NCBI GenBank assembly: GCA_963769435.1
Contig: CAVYLN010000001.1
Coordinates: 1,048,865 to 1,112,864 of the forward strand
Source of the DNA: JADKAV01 sp963769435
GTDB lineage: Bacteria > Actinomycetota > Actinomycetes > S36-B12 > UBA10799
Reading direction: 5' to 3'
Length of the DNA: 64,000 nt
The notes beneath the pieces were generated by a model that ran no database searches, was not told where the DNA came from, and worked only from the letters and a program-made list of their open reading frames with translations. Numbering within the stretch: the first letter of the stretch is position 1; the number at the start of each line of letters is the position of its first letter. Made by a program: the position numbers and the translations under genes. Below, piece by piece: positions 39,476 through 50,182 of the stretch.

Positions 39476-40666
39476 TCAGGGCCGCAGGTGGTAGGGGTGG
39501 GCGGTGGTGATCCGGACGGTGCCCAGCGGTGAGGTCCAGATCATGTGGTGGCGGGCACTCTGGGGGTCGTGGCGCACGGTCCATGCGGAGTGCGTCTTGA
39601 CCAGGTGATGCCGCCGGCACTCGCCGCCGAGATCGACGGCCCGGGTCTTCCCGCCCTGGGACCAGGGGACGATGTGGTCGGTGTCGGTGTACTCGGCCGG
39701 CCGGGTGCACCCAGGGAAGCGGCAGGTCCGGTCGCGCAACCGCACGACCCGCTTGACCCGCTCGGGGATCTTGTAGGTGTCGGCGTTGGCGGCGATCAGA
39801 CAGCCGGTGATGGGGTCGGTGACCAGCCGGCGCCAGCGGGCGTCCGGCGACCAGGCCAGGTAGCGGGCCAGCGACGCGCAGATCGCACCGTGCTGACCCA
39901 GTTCGGCGCCGCGGTGGTTGTCGCCGATCAGGGTGTTGGCGGGGATCACCACGTCCACGCGGATGTCGAGGGTGGTGGTGCGCTCGAGGAAGCCCACCAG
40001 CGCATCGGCCCGGCGTTGGGTGGCGAGACGGGCGTCCCCCTGCTCGTAGGGGTCGGGGCACTCCGGGGAAGCGGCCAGTTTCACCAGCGACTGGTAGAGG
40101 ATCTCGGCCTGCTCGATGGACAGGTGCGCGTGGATGTCGGCCATGCCGTGGGCAGCGGGGCTCAGCCACACCCCCCGGTCGTCGATCGCCTCCTTGCGCA
40201 GGGTCTCGTCGGGGTCGGCGTCGATGGTGGCGGCCAGCAGGTGGCGCTTGAGCTGGTGCGGGGTGTGATCGGCGGAGAAGGCGATCGCGTTGTGCTCCAG
40301 CTCGGTTCGCAGCGGATCGGGGACTTTGGCGAGCAGGTCCAGGATGTGCCGGGCCTTGGTGAGGTCGATCAGTCCCTGGGCCAGTCCGGTCCAGACCACC
40401 GGCCGGTCGCACACCTCGGTGGCGGTGTCCAACAGGTGGTCCGCGGAGCGAGGTGAGATCGCCAGCACCACCGCGACCTGATCCGCGGCGCCGCTGACCC
40501 GGTAGCCGAACTCATCGACGCGGCGCTTCACGTCGACGGCCAGAACGGCACGCTGCGCCTGCAACGAGCGGATCTGCTGCTCCACGGCCAGGAACTCGTC
40601 GAGCAGTTCCTGATCGCCCAGCGCGCTCGCCCAACGCTGCTGGTCCGGGAGGTCATCAACCTTCAT
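39476..40666 (-). CDS. DUF222 / HNH endonuclease (13E12-repeat family)
   Basis: A 396-residue protein. The N-terminal two thirds are the DUF222 helical region (LLDEFLAVEQQIRSLQAQRA, SPRSADHLLDTA). The C-terminal HNH nuclease core has RDRTCRFPGCTRP, DTDHIVPWSQGG and GGECRRHHLVKT, so the zinc Cys pairs and catalytic DH-H are present. These proteins are multicopy in many actinobacteria, and the mycobacterial ones lie within REP13E12 repeats that serve as phage integration sites. The function is still unclear. The start is ATG 40666; frame intact. It lies directly against family A repeat copy 4. Confidence 0.9.
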   Translation of the reverse strand: MKVDDLPDQQRWASALGDQELLDEFLAVEQQIRSLQAQRAVLAVDVKRRVDEFGYRVSGAADQVAVVLAISPRSADHLLDTATEVCDRPVVWTGLAQGLIDLTKARHILDLLAKVPDPLRTELEHNAIAFSADHTPHQLKRHLLAATIDADPDETLRKEAIDDRGVWLSPAAHGMADIHAHLSIEQAEILYQSLVKLAASPECPDPYEQGDARLATQRRADALVGFLERTTTLDIRVDVVIPANTLIGDNHRGAELGQHGAICASLARYLAWSPDARWRRLVTDPITGCLIAANADTYKIPERVKRVVRLRDRTCRFPGCTRPAEYTDTDHIVPWSQGGKTRAVDLGGECRRHHLVKTHSAWTVRHDPQSARHHMIWTSPLGTVRITTAHPYHLRP

Positions 40667-40738
40667 GCGTCCAGTATCGAACAGGGGTACGACAGGTTTC
40701 CAGGGCCGAAAGCAATCTGTGGAGAACCCCCGGACATG

Positions 40739-40780
40739 CGAAAGGGCGGTGACAGCCTGCTGGCCGCCACCGCCCTTTCG
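40739..40780 (-). terminator. Strong hairpin after the 40788-41199 gene
   Basis: Perfect 13-base stem CGAAAGGGCGGTG/CACCGCCCTTTCG with a 16-base loop, 7 bases beyond the inferred stop at 40788. The A-rich stem foot gives a short T-run in the minus direction. It also sets an end point for the gene upstream. Confidence 0.75.
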
Positions 40781-40787
40781 AAGACTT

Positions 40788-41199
40788 CTACTTCGTGACG
40801 CGACCCGAAGAGCGTGATGCCGTCGAGGCGGTCCGGGCCACCGATGCACTTCACGCGGTAGCGGCCGGGCTTCACCTTGACCGTGCGCTCACCGTTGCTG
40901 GCCTTGGTCTTGCCCCGCTTCTTGACGACCCACTTGCCCTTCTTCAGGCGCTTCTGGACCTCGAACTTGTAGCCCTTGTTCTTGATCGGGCGGATCTTGA
41001 TGCCGATCTTCTTGCCCTTGATCCTGGCGCCGCAGCGGACCGGCTTCGTGGGCGGGTAAGTCGCCGAAGGAACTGCCTGGGCGGCCTCCGCGGCCACGGC
41101 CTGTGCGGGCGTCGCGGCGGCGACCGGGGCCAGCCCGGAGACCAGGAGCCCCGAAGCCATCGCACCCGCGGCAGCGATCTTCAGTGAAGTGAAAGTCAT
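40788..41199 (-). CDS. Secreted Lys-rich small protein (frameshift near the end)
   Basis: Protein of about 136 residues. Signal peptide MTFTSLKIAAAGAMASGLLV ending VAAA, an Ala-rich linker, then a basic beta-rich domain (RIKGKKIGIKIRPIKNKGYK, VQKRLKKGKWVVKKRGKTKA). Two Cys (VRCGARI and YRVKCIGG) may pair. The frame reads on through the downstream hairpin; removing one base near 40800 gives the ending GRVTK and a stop at 40788, just before the terminator. Similar Lys/Gly/Val-rich domains occur at the C-terminus of the 62051-63029 protein. Function unknown; divergent from the polysaccharide locus. Confidence 0.65.
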
Positions 41200-41392
41200 G
41201 GAGAGTTCCCCCCTGTTGGTTCGTTAGAACGACTCACGAAGGACACTAGCAGGTGCGATGCCGGACGGGTCTACGGAATGCGGCGGTGACTACCGAGTTT
41301 GGTCCGAATTGGCCCAACACCTTCCCCCGCCGCACGACACACCCCTACAGTAGGGTTTCGTCAGTACGTCTAACAAACGTCACGGGGGCGAT

Positions 41393-43221
41393 GTGGGGAA
41401 CGTGGAATACGTGGGGAACTCGGTGAGGACGGCCGGTCAGGCCGTCGCTGACTTCCTGGTCTGGTGCGTCGCGGTACCGCTGGCGCTGTGGCTGCGTTTC
41501 GACTTCGGGGTGCCACCTGGCGGCTGGGGAGGCGCGCTGCTCTGGGGCGCCGGCGCCGGTCTGATGCACGTGCTCGTCGGCTACGCCCTGCAGCTCTACC
41601 GCGGCCGCTACCGGTTCGGATCGTTCGACGAGGTCAGCGGCGTGGTCCTCGCGACGTTCTCCGTGACGTGGGCGTGGGAGCTCGCCAGTGCTGATCATCC
41701 GACCGGCGGACCTGCCGAGGACGATCCCGCTGCTGGCAGGCGGCCTGGCCCTGTCGATGATGCTGGCCGGACGGTTCCTGCTGCGCTACTGGCGCGAACG
41801 TATGCGCACCCCGCAGGTCGGCGACCGCACGCTGGTGTACGGCGCCGGCGACGGCGGCCAGCAGATCGTGCGCGCCATGCAGGCACCCGGCAGCGAGTAC
41901 TGCCTGGTCGGCCTGATCGACGACAACCCGCACAAGCAGCGTCTGCGCATGCAGGGTGTTCCGGTCCGGGGAACGATCGCCGCCCTCGAGACGCTCGTCA
42001 GCCAGCTCGACGTGCAGGTACTGGTGGTCGCGATCGCGAACATCCACGCCCGGCATCTGCGCGACCTCGACCAGCGCTGCCGCGCGATGGGTGTGCAACT
42101 GCGCGTCATCCCCAGTCCCGTGGCCATCGTGCGCGGGACGGTCCGGCTCTCCGACGTTTCCGAGGTGACCGAGGAGGACCTGCTCGGGCGGCGTCCCGTG
42201 CACACGCAGGAGGACTCGATCGCAGGACTCCTGCGCGACAAGCGAGTGCTGATCACCGGCGCCGGAGGGTCGATCGGGTCCGAACTGGCCCGCCAGGTCA
42301 ACAGCTACGGGCCGGCGTTCCTGGGCGTCCTGGACCGCGACGAGTCCGCTCTGCACGCCCTGCACCTGACGATGTTCGGTCACGCGATGGGCGACTCCGA
42401 CGATCTGATCCTGGCCGACATCCGCGACTACGACCGGCTCGCCGAGGTGATGAAAGAGGTGCGCCCCGACATCGTGTTCCACGCGGCGGCGCTCAAACAC
42501 CTGCCGATGCTGGAGGCGGCACCGTCGGAGGCGTTCAAGACGAACGTGCTGGGCACCCGCAACGTGCTGCAGGCGGCGTACGAGCAGGGTGTTCCGGTGT
42601 TCGTGAACATCTCCACCGACAAGGCCGCCGACCCGGTGAACGTGCTGGGCTACTCAAAGCGCACGACCGAGCGGCTCACGGCCGGCGTCGAACCTCCTGC
42701 GGGCGGGCGGTACCTGTCGGTGCGCTTCGGCAACGTCCTGGGCTCGCGGGGATCGGTGCTGACCGCGTTCCGGGCGCAGATCGCCGAGGGCGGCCCGGTG
42801 ACCGTCACGCACCCCGAGGTCACCCGCTACTTCATGACCGTCAAGGAGGCCGTGCACCTGGTCCTGCAGGCCGCCACGCTCGGCCGCGACTCCGAGACCC
42901 TGATCCTGGACATGGGTGAGCCGGTCAAGATCGCGGATGTCGCATCGCACATGATCGAGAAGTCCGGCCAGGACATCGAGATCCGGTACACGGGCCTGCG
43001 CGACGGGGAGAAGATGCACGAGGTGCTGTCCAGCGAGGCGGAGTCGGGCTGCCGGCCGCTGCACCCGCTGATCACCCACGTCGAAGTGCCGCCGCTGTCG
43101 GTCTACGCCATCGACGAGTCGTGGGGCCAGTCGTGCACCATCAGCCGGGACGCGATGCAGCGGCTGGCGCAACACCGACGACGACGTGCTCACGGTTCCG
43201 GATCGGGTCGAGGTCCGCTGA
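41393..43221 (+). CDS. FlaA1/CapD-like UDP-sugar dehydratase-epimerase, membrane-anchored (two frameshifts)
   Basis: Polysaccharide-biosynthesis NDP-sugar 4,6-dehydratase of about 608 residues. Four membrane segments occupy the first 125 residues. A CoA-binding-like NAD fold follows (TLVYGAGDGGQQIVRAM), then the extended SDR domain with ITGAGGSIGSELARQV, HAAALKHLPMLE, STDKAADPVNVLGYSKR. The catalytic Tyr is replaced by the typical FlaA1-group Lys/Met arrangement, as usual for long CapD proteins. Shifts lie near 41693 (GCC for GC) and 43170; corrected, it ends VLTVPDRVEVR at 43221. GTG 41393 opens the locus and probably makes the sugar substrate for the DegT aminotransferase. Confidence 0.9.
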
Positions 43222-43294
43222 GCGTCTCCGCATCTGGCCCGCCCCTCGATGGGCGTCGGGTACATTGGCCGGAGTAGCCACCGAGGGGGAACCT

Positions 43295-44858
43295 CTTGAC
43301 TCTGCACGACTACATCGGCGATCCTGCGACGGTCGTGGCCGTCTGATCGTGATCGCCACGGTCGCGGGTGCGCTGATCGCGCTGGTCCTGTCGCTTGCTG
43401 TCGACTCCGATCTACCAGGCCCAGTCGCAATTGTTCGTGTCGGTGAAGTCCGCCGGCCAGGTGACCGACGCCTACTCCGGCGGGCTGTTCGTGCAGCAGC
43501 GCGTGAAGTCCTACGTCGACGTGATCGACTCCCCCGCCGTGCTCGACCCGGTGATCCAGGAACTCGGCCTGGACATGACCTACACGCCAGCTCGCGCCCA
43601 AGGTCTCCGCCCAGACCCCGCCGAACACCGTGCTGCTCAACGTCACGGCCACCGACACCTCGCCGACCCGCGCCGCGGAGATCGCCAATGCCACGGCCAC
43701 CTCGTTCGCCGCCGAGATCGCACGGCTGGAGGGTGCGACTCCGGCCACCGACGACGGCACCACGACCGACACGGGCGCCACCACCGGCACCGACAGCGAG
43801 AATCCGGTGCAGGCCACGGTGATCAAACCCGCCGAGGTGCCCAGGCTCCCCGATCTCCCCGCGCACGCGCCTGAACGTCCTGCTCGGCCTGCTGCTCGGC
43901 GCGCTGATCGGCGTGGGCATCGCGGTCCTGCGCCACACCCTCGACACCTCGGTGAAGTCCGTGGAGGACCTCGAGGACGCGGCCGACTCCACTCCCCTGG
44001 GCACAGTCATCTACGATCCTGACGCCAGCACCAACCCGCTGGTCACCCTGCGCGGCACCCCCCGTGCGGAGGCCTTCCGCTCGATCCGCACGAATCTGCA
44101 GTACGTCGACGTGGACAACCCGCCGCGCACGGTCGTCATCACCTCGTCGCTGCCCAGTGAGGGCAAGTCGACCACGGCCTGCAACCTGGCCATCGCCGTG
44201 GCACAGGCCGGGCTCGAAGGTGCTGCTGCTGGAGGCGGACCTGCGCCGGCCGAAGGTCGCCGAATACCTCGGCGTGGACGGTTCCCGCGGTCTGACCGAT
44301 GTCCTGATCGGCAAGGCCCCGCTGGACGACACGATCATCCACTGGCAGCCGCGGTCTGCTGGACTTCCTGCCCGCCGGAGCGATCCCGCCCAACCCCAGC
44401 GAGTTGCTGGGGTCGCGACCACATGGCCGACCTGCTGCAGTACCTGCGTGGCCGCTACGACTTGGTGATCATCGACGCCCCACCACTGTTGCCGGTCACC
44501 GACGCCGCGATCCTCGCCACGGTCGTCGACGGGGCGATCCTGGTGGCCAGGCACGGCAACACGACGACGCGAGCAGGTGGCCGACTCCGCCGAGGCGCTG
44601 CGGCAGGTGAACGCCCGGATCCTGGGGACCATCCTCAACTTCGCGCCGATGCGCAGGCGCAAGAAGTACGGGTACGGATACGAGTACGGCTATGGCTACG
44701 GGTACGAGTCCCCGCCGCAGCAGCAGGCTCCCCAGGCCCAACCTCAGCCGCAGCAGCCGGCACCGGGCTACGCGCCCCCGCAACCACCGCCCAACGGTGC
44801 ACGACCGGCGCCGGGGCCCGCATGGCCCACCGGCACCGGGGCGCCGCAGGGCGCCTGA
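43295..44858 (+). CDS. Wzz chain-length regulator fused to BY-kinase (at least seven frameshifts)
   Basis: About 520 residues after correction. N-terminal TLHDYI then a helix (LIVIATVAGALIALVLSL), a periplasmic Wzz region (IYQAQSQLFVSVKSAGQVTD), a second helix (LNVLLGLLLGALIGVGIAVL) and a bacterial tyrosine kinase. The kinase has Walker A SLPSEGKSTTACNLA, Walker A' LLLEADLRRP and Walker B YDLVIIDAPP. The tail holds the Tyr cluster KYGYGYEYGYGYGY, the usual autophosphorylation site, and then a Pro/Gln-rich end. TTG 43295 follows GAGGGGGA. All breaks I checked are single extra bases. It controls chain length of the exported polysaccharide. Confidence 0.87.
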
Positions 44859-44873
44859 CGCGGGAGGGATGCG

Positions 44874-46649
44874 ATGGCCGCATCGACGGCCCGGCGGGGG
44901 ATCTGGATCGGATTGACGGCAGTGTTCGTGCTGCTGATCGGCCTCGGCATGTGGTTCGCCCTGTCCGCCCGCGCTGCGGTGAACGAGATGACCGTGGCCC
45001 GCGACAGTCTGGTCGCCGCCCGGGATGCGGTGACCAACGGTCAGCCCCAGCAGGCGCAGACCTTCATCACCGCCGCCAGCAACTCGGCCAGCGCCGCCGC
45101 CGACCGGATGAACGGCCCGTTGTGGAAGGTCGCAGCGGCCGTCCCGGTGCTGGGTGACACGCCCCGTACCGCGCAGGCCGTGGCCACCTCGCTGGACCAG
45201 ACCCTCATCGCCCTGCAACCGCTCACCGGGCAGTTGAACCTCCTGGACCCGACGTCACTGACCCGCGACGGGCAGATCGACGTCGCGACGATCCAGGACG
45301 CCCTGCCGTCGATGAAGCAGGCGGAGCCGGGCCTGAACGAGGCGGTCGCGACCATGGAGTCGGCCCCGGCCGACGGGGCGGTGCTGCCTCAGGTCCGGTC
45401 TGCCGCCGAGCAGTTCACTGAGGAACTCGACGAGCCTGCAGAGCACGGTGTCCACCGTGGTGCGGGTCGGCGAGATCGCCGCACCGATGCTCGGGGCCGA
45501 CGGCCCGCAGCGCTACTTCGTGGGAGTCCTGAACCCCAACGAGGCGCGTGGCACGGGCGGCTTCCTGGGCACCTACGCGATCGTGACCGCGGACGACGGC
45601 AAACTCAGCGTCGATGAGGTCGGCAGCAACACCGACCTTCCCAACCTGGACGCGTTGCCCGACAACCTGAGCAAGGGCTTCGAGGAGCGCTACCGGGACG
45701 ACCCGACCCTGCTCGGGAACATGAACCTCTCCCCCCACTTCCCCGACACCGCGAAGATCTGGCTGGCGTCGTGGAAGCAGAAGACCGGCGAGCAGCTCGA
45801 CGGGGCGATCGCCGCCGATGTGGTCGCCCTCGGCGATCTGGTGCAGGCCTCGGGACGCCCGGTGCCGCTGCCGAACGGAACGTCGATCAGCGGGGATCAA
45901 CTCGCCGACTTCGCGATCAAGGGCATCTACGAGCAGTTCCCGACTGCACGCGCAGACTCCGGAGCGCAAGGCGTACCAGGAGGCGATCACTGCAGCGGCG
46001 GTCGAAGCGCTCGCCGCAGCACCGGCCCCGCAGGCGATGGCGGAGGCGCTGGGCCAGGGCCTCGCCGACGGCCGGATCGTGGTCTGGTCCCGGAACCCTG
46101 AGGTGGAGAAGAAGCTGGTCGAGGCCGGCGTCGGGGGATCGCTGGTCGTTGGCGACGGCCACAACGTGCAGTTCGTCGTGCTGAACGCGTCGGGGTCGAA
46201 ACTCGACGCGTTCCTGCAGCGGTCCCTGACCTACGAGGTCGGGCCGCTGCCCGAACAAGAACGACCGGGTGACGTCGTCGGTGACGGTGGACATGATGAC
46301 CGACATCCCGCTGGGTGAGCGGCCACCGGAGTACATGGTGAGCCTCGCCCGCAGCGGGCCTACCGGACCGATTCACGATCTACTGGCCCAGTTCCACTTG
46401 CCCAACGGCGCTGAGGTGGAGACCGTGCTGATCAACGGCAAGGAGTCCAGTTCGCTGCAGTTCGAGGAGCAAGGCCGTCCGGCCGCCGCTGTGGGACTGA
46501 CCCTGCCTCCACGGGAGAAGGTGCAGGTGGAGATCGTGTTCACGGAACCTGCATCGGACGGTCCCGGGATGGTGGTCATGCAGCCGCTGGCTGACGATCC
46601 GGCGACGCAGGTGGTGGATGTCCGAGTGTACGGGGGGATGAGGTCGTGA
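44874..46649 (+). CDS. DUF4012 membrane-anchored protein (about three frameshifts)
   Basis: Protein of about 590 residues. One N-terminal helix (GIWIGLTAVFVLLIGLGMWF), a helical region, then the DUF4012 core: RYFVGVLNPNEARGTGGFLG followed by TYAIVTADDGKLSVDEVGS. The C-terminal half is beta-rich. Function is unknown, but DUF4012 genes often sit in actinobacterial exopolysaccharide loci, as here. Frames change near 45429 (GGAAC for GGAC), 45950 and 46258. It starts ATG 44874 after GGGAGGG, 15 bases from the kinase stop, and its stop overlaps the aminotransferase GTG (GTGA). Confidence 0.8.
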
Positions 46650-47824
46650 CGTCAACGGAGATGGCCCCATGGCCCCGCTACGAGCAGGACGAGATCGATG
46701 CCGTCGCCGAGGTTCTGCGCTCGGGGAAGGTGAACTACTGGACCGGCACGCAAGGCCGCGAGTTCGAGCGGGAGTTCGCCGAGTTCACCGGCGTCAAGCA
46801 CGCGGTATTCGTCGCCAACGGCACGGTGGCGCTGGAACTCGCACTCCGGGCGCTTGATCTGCCCGCCGGCTCGGAGGTCATCACGACGCCGCACACCTTC
46901 ATCGCCACCGCCTCCGCGATCGTGGCCGTTGGGCTGCGGCCGGTGTTCGCAGACATCGATCCGGATACCGGAAACATCACCCCGGAGACGATCGAAGCCG
47001 CAGTCACGCCTCGAACCTCCGCGGTCGTGGTGGTGCACCTCGGCGGGTGGCCGGCGCGGATGCCCGAGATCCAGGATCTGTGCCGGAGCGCAGGGCCTTC
47101 GGCTCGTGGAGGACTGCGCGCAGGCGCACGGCGCGATGATCGGCGACCGCCACGTGGGCACCTTCTCGGATGTCGCGGCATGGTCGTTCTGCCAGGACAA
47201 GATCATCACCACCGGCGGCGAGGGCGGAATGGTCGCGACCGACGACGCGGAACTGTGGCGACGGATGTGGTCGTACAAGGACCACGGCAAGTCCTGGGAG
47301 GCCGTCTACGAGCGAGAACATCCGCCCGGGTTCCGCTGGCTGCACGAGTCGTTCGGCAGCAACTACCGGGGCACGGAGATGCAGGCTGCCATCGGGCGGA
47401 TCCAGTACCGGAAACTGCCGGAGTGGCACAAGCAGCGCACCGAGAACGCGATGTACCTGGCTGATTTGCTGGACGCCATTCCCGGCGTGCGAGTGCCACG
47501 GCCGGCTGCGGACGAGACACACGCGTACTACCGGCTGTACGCACGGCTGGATCTGAGCCTGCTGCGAGATGGCTGGGACCGGGACCGGGTGATCGGGGAG
47601 ATGGGCGTGCGGGGCATCCCCTGTCGATGGGCTCCACGACGGAGGTGTACCGGGAGAGGGCCTTTCGCGAGACAGGGACCGACCCCGAGGCACGCCTCCC
47701 AGGTGCATCGCAACGTGGAGCGGATGTGCTGGCGTTCAACGTACATCCGGGACTCACCACTGAGGACCTTCGGAATACAGCTGACTCCCTCCAACGTACC
47801 CTTACCCAGGATTCGCGAGCATGA
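46646..47824 (+). CDS. DegT/DnrJ/EryC1/StrS sugar aminotransferase (two frameshifts)
   Basis: PLP-dependent transamination of a keto-sugar nucleotide. About 392 residues. TGVKHAVFVANGTVALELAL, TPHTFIATASAIVAVG, VVVHLGGWPARM and VEDCAQAHGA are present. The PLP Lys sits in SFCQDKIITTGGEGG, and FGSNYRGTEMQAAIGRIQ follows. Shifts occur near 47092 and 47628; the final part reads STTEVYRERAF to LTQDSRA. The usual product with a FlaA1-type dehydratase is a 4-amino-sugar. It is coupled to DUF4012 upstream and to the ATP-grasp gene downstream by 4-base overlaps. Confidence 0.88.
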
Positions 47825-48785
47825 TCGAAAGGCGCACCAGCGTTCTGGTCACATCCGCCGGACGTCGAGTAGGACTCGTCAGGGCCTTTCAGGAGACCAT
47901 CCACCCTCGGGGAGGCAGAGTGATAGCAACCGATGCCTCCCCCGAGTTGTCTGCAGCCTGTCAGTTGGCAGACGCTTTCCACCAAGTTCCTCGAATCGAT
48001 TCCAACGACTACGTCGCCGCAACCCTAAAGGCGGCAAGGGAGTGGGACGTAGGGCTCGTCGTGCCCACCCTGGATACTGAGCTGCTGGCGCTCGCCAAGG
48101 CGAGGGGAACTCTTTAAGAGGAAGGGATCGTGGTGAGTATCCCGGACGTGAGTTTCGTCGAGCAGTGCCGCGACAAGAGGAAGACCGCCCAGTTGTTTGC
48201 GGGGCTGGGCATCGAGCCACTGCGAGAAGTGACCGACGAGTTCCCTAGATTTGTGAAGCCCGTCGCCGGCAGTCTCAGTCAGGACACGCACATCGTTCGC
48301 ACGCTCAGCGAACTGGACGATCGGCTCAAGGACGCCACGAAGTTTGTGCATCAGGAACTGGTCGATCCTGCCGTCTACGCCGAGTACACGGTCGACGCCT
48401 TGTATAGCATCGACGGCCGGTTGGTGAGCGCCGTCCACGTCGCCGACTAGAGGTGCGAGGGGGGCGAAATCTCCAAGGGGCGCACTGACAAGGGGCCGCT
48501 CCTCGACCGGCGAGAAGCCGACTCGGCCATATTCACGGGGCGCGCGGCTGCCTCACCATCCAGTTCTTCCACAGCGGGACCGCTCTCGATCGTCCCACCA
48601 TCGGAATCGAGATCAACCCCCGGTTCGGCGGCGGCTACCCCATGAGTCACTCGGCAGGCGCACGTTTCCCAGGCCGCTTGATCGAGGAGGCGTTCGACGG
48701 TGTAACACTCGGATATGAGGAAGACTGGGTAGATGGCGCGACCTTCCTGAGATTCGATGAGCATGTCAGCCCCACGAACTTCTAA
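47821..48785 (+). CDS. ATP-grasp (CarB-like) protein (two to three frameshifts)
   Basis: Protein of about 320 residues. The N-terminal Rossmann-like part is SVLVTSAGRRVGLVRAFQET and VIATDASPELSAA. The ATP-grasp core follows (FVEQCRDKRKTAQLFAGLGI, RFVKPVAGSLSQDTH, HQELVDPAVYAEYTVD). It ends with the metal-binding IGIEINPRFGGGYPMSHSAG. Frames change at about 48110 and 48450. Similar genes in O-antigen clusters probably ligate an amino acid or carboxylate to a sugar. Base composition falls visibly from here on. The end overlaps the HAD gene. Confidence 0.8.
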
Positions 48786-49417
48786 CTCAGCCACAACAGC
48801 GCTTGTCGTAGACCTGGACGACACCTTGTACTCGGAGCGCACGTTTCACGAGTCAGGAATCCGATGGTTATCAAGGCACTTCGGACTCGAACCGAACAGC
48901 GCCGAGGTGAAGGCTGCCCTACGCGCCCTCCGGATGGTGGAAAGCCCCTTCAGATTCTCAGCGGAGCAGTAGATTCACCCGTCCATGACTTGCTCGAACT
49001 TCACCGCAAGCACCCTCCGCTGATCAAGCCCTATCCGGATGCAGAGCGGTTGCTTGGGCGAGCTGACAGGCCGGCGTTTCAATCGCCCTGCTGACCGACG
49101 GAAGATCTTCGACGCAGCGGAACAAGATCGATGCCCTTGGCATGGCGGACATGATCGACATGGCGTTCATCTCCGAGGAGACAGGGGCGGGAGAGACAGA
49201 AGCGAGAGCCTATGTGCAAGTCCAGCGAGCACTCCGAGACACCGAGCGAATCACCTACGTTGGTGACAATCCCAGCAAGGACGTGGAGACCCCCCTTCAA
49301 CTCCGGTGGAGGGTGTTTCGATTGATGGATAGGGGGGACAACGTTCACCCTCAGGTCCTCACTTCAGCTCCTGAAGAACTCAAGATCATCGACTCCCTTG
49401 ACCAGCTCACCTTCTAG
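48757..49417 (+). CDS. HAD-superfamily hydrolase (at least two frameshifts)
   Basis: Protein of about 218 residues. Motif I VVDLDDTLYSE carries the nucleophile Asp and the acid Asp. Motif II lies in ALLTDGRSSTQRNKIDALG and motifs III/IV in ITYVGDNPSKDVETP. The cap helices between them are broken by shifts near 48940 and 49075. It starts at ATG 48757 or 48763 inside the end of the ATP-grasp gene. ATP-grasp plus HAD pairs recur in surface-polysaccharide loci, with the HAD presumably dephosphorylating a sugar intermediate. The substrate is not evident. Confidence 0.8.
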
Positions 49418-49450
49418 AAGAAGGCCTCCCGCATGTCGGTCGATCGCGAG

Positions 49451-50182
49451 TCACTGATCGGCAAGGTGACCCATGAACTCGGGCGCAGTCGCTTGCCCCT
49501 CCGGCGTCGTGTCTTCCCGTTTCAGCACGCTGTCCAGCGTTCTCCAGAGGATTCTGAGATCGAGCCGGAGCGATAGATTGTCGACGTAATAGACGTCCTG
49601 CTCGAACTTCTCTTCCCAAGTGATACGACTTCTTCCATTAACCTGCGCCCACCCCGTAATCCCTGGACGGACCTCATGCCGGCGCGCTTGTCGGGGCGTA
49701 TACCGATCGACGTACGACATCAGGAGAGGCCGTGGGCCAACAAGGCTCATGTCGCCCTTGAGGACGTTGTAGAGCTCGGGGAGTTCATCGAGACTGGTCG
49801 ATGGGAGGAATTGACCAAGGCGGGTAAGCCGTTCGGCATCGGGCAGGAGCATGCCCTTGGCGTCCCGTTCATCGGTCATCGTGCGGAACTTGATCATCTG
49901 GAAGGGTTCAGCATCACGGCCCGGGCGCTGTTGACGGAATAGGGCCGGAGAACCAAGCCTCGAACGAACGACAGCACAGATCAAGGCCTGCAGCGGGAAG
50001 CTCACAACGGCCAGCGCAGCAGCCACTACGACATCGGTCCATCCAGTCTTCCGACCCGACCATAAAGGGTCGGGGTGCTCATTCTGGTCACCGGCTGAGG
50101 ACCGATCATCGCTCCCATCACCTGCCAGAAACGCAAAGATGCGACGCCGTACCGGCACCAAACCCGGGGCCTGTTCGCCCAT
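49451..50182 (-). CDS. Initiating undecaprenyl-phosphate sugar-1-P transferase
   Basis: A 243-residue polyprenyl-phosphate hexose-1-phosphate transferase (small PglC-like form). A hydrophobic N-terminal helix (VVVAAALAVVSFPLQALICA) precedes the cytosolic catalytic domain: PALFRQQRPGRDAEPFQMIK, FRTM, FLPSTSLDELPELYNVLKGD, MSLVGPRPLL and RPGITGWAQVNGR. It loads the first sugar on undecaprenyl phosphate and so starts repeat-unit synthesis. It is transcribed opposite to its neighbours. The first 45 residues look non-conserved, so the true start may be internal. Frame intact. Confidence 0.9.
   Translation of the reverse strand: MGEQAPGLVPVRRRIFAFLAGDGSDDRSSAGDQNEHPDPLWSGRKTGWTDVVVAAALAVVSFPLQALICAVVRSRLGSPALFRQQRPGRDAEPFQMIKFRTMTDERDAKGMLLPDAERLTRLGQFLPSTSLDELPELYNVLKGDMSLVGPRPLLMSYVDRYTPRQARRHEVRPGITGWAQVNGRSRITWEEKFEQDVYYVDNLSLRLDLRILWRTLDSVLKREDTTPEGQATAPEFMGHLADQ

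Noticed and set aside
44660..44720. TACGG-type short repeat
   Set aside because: It encodes the Tyr/Gly cluster at the BY-kinase tail, a known family feature.
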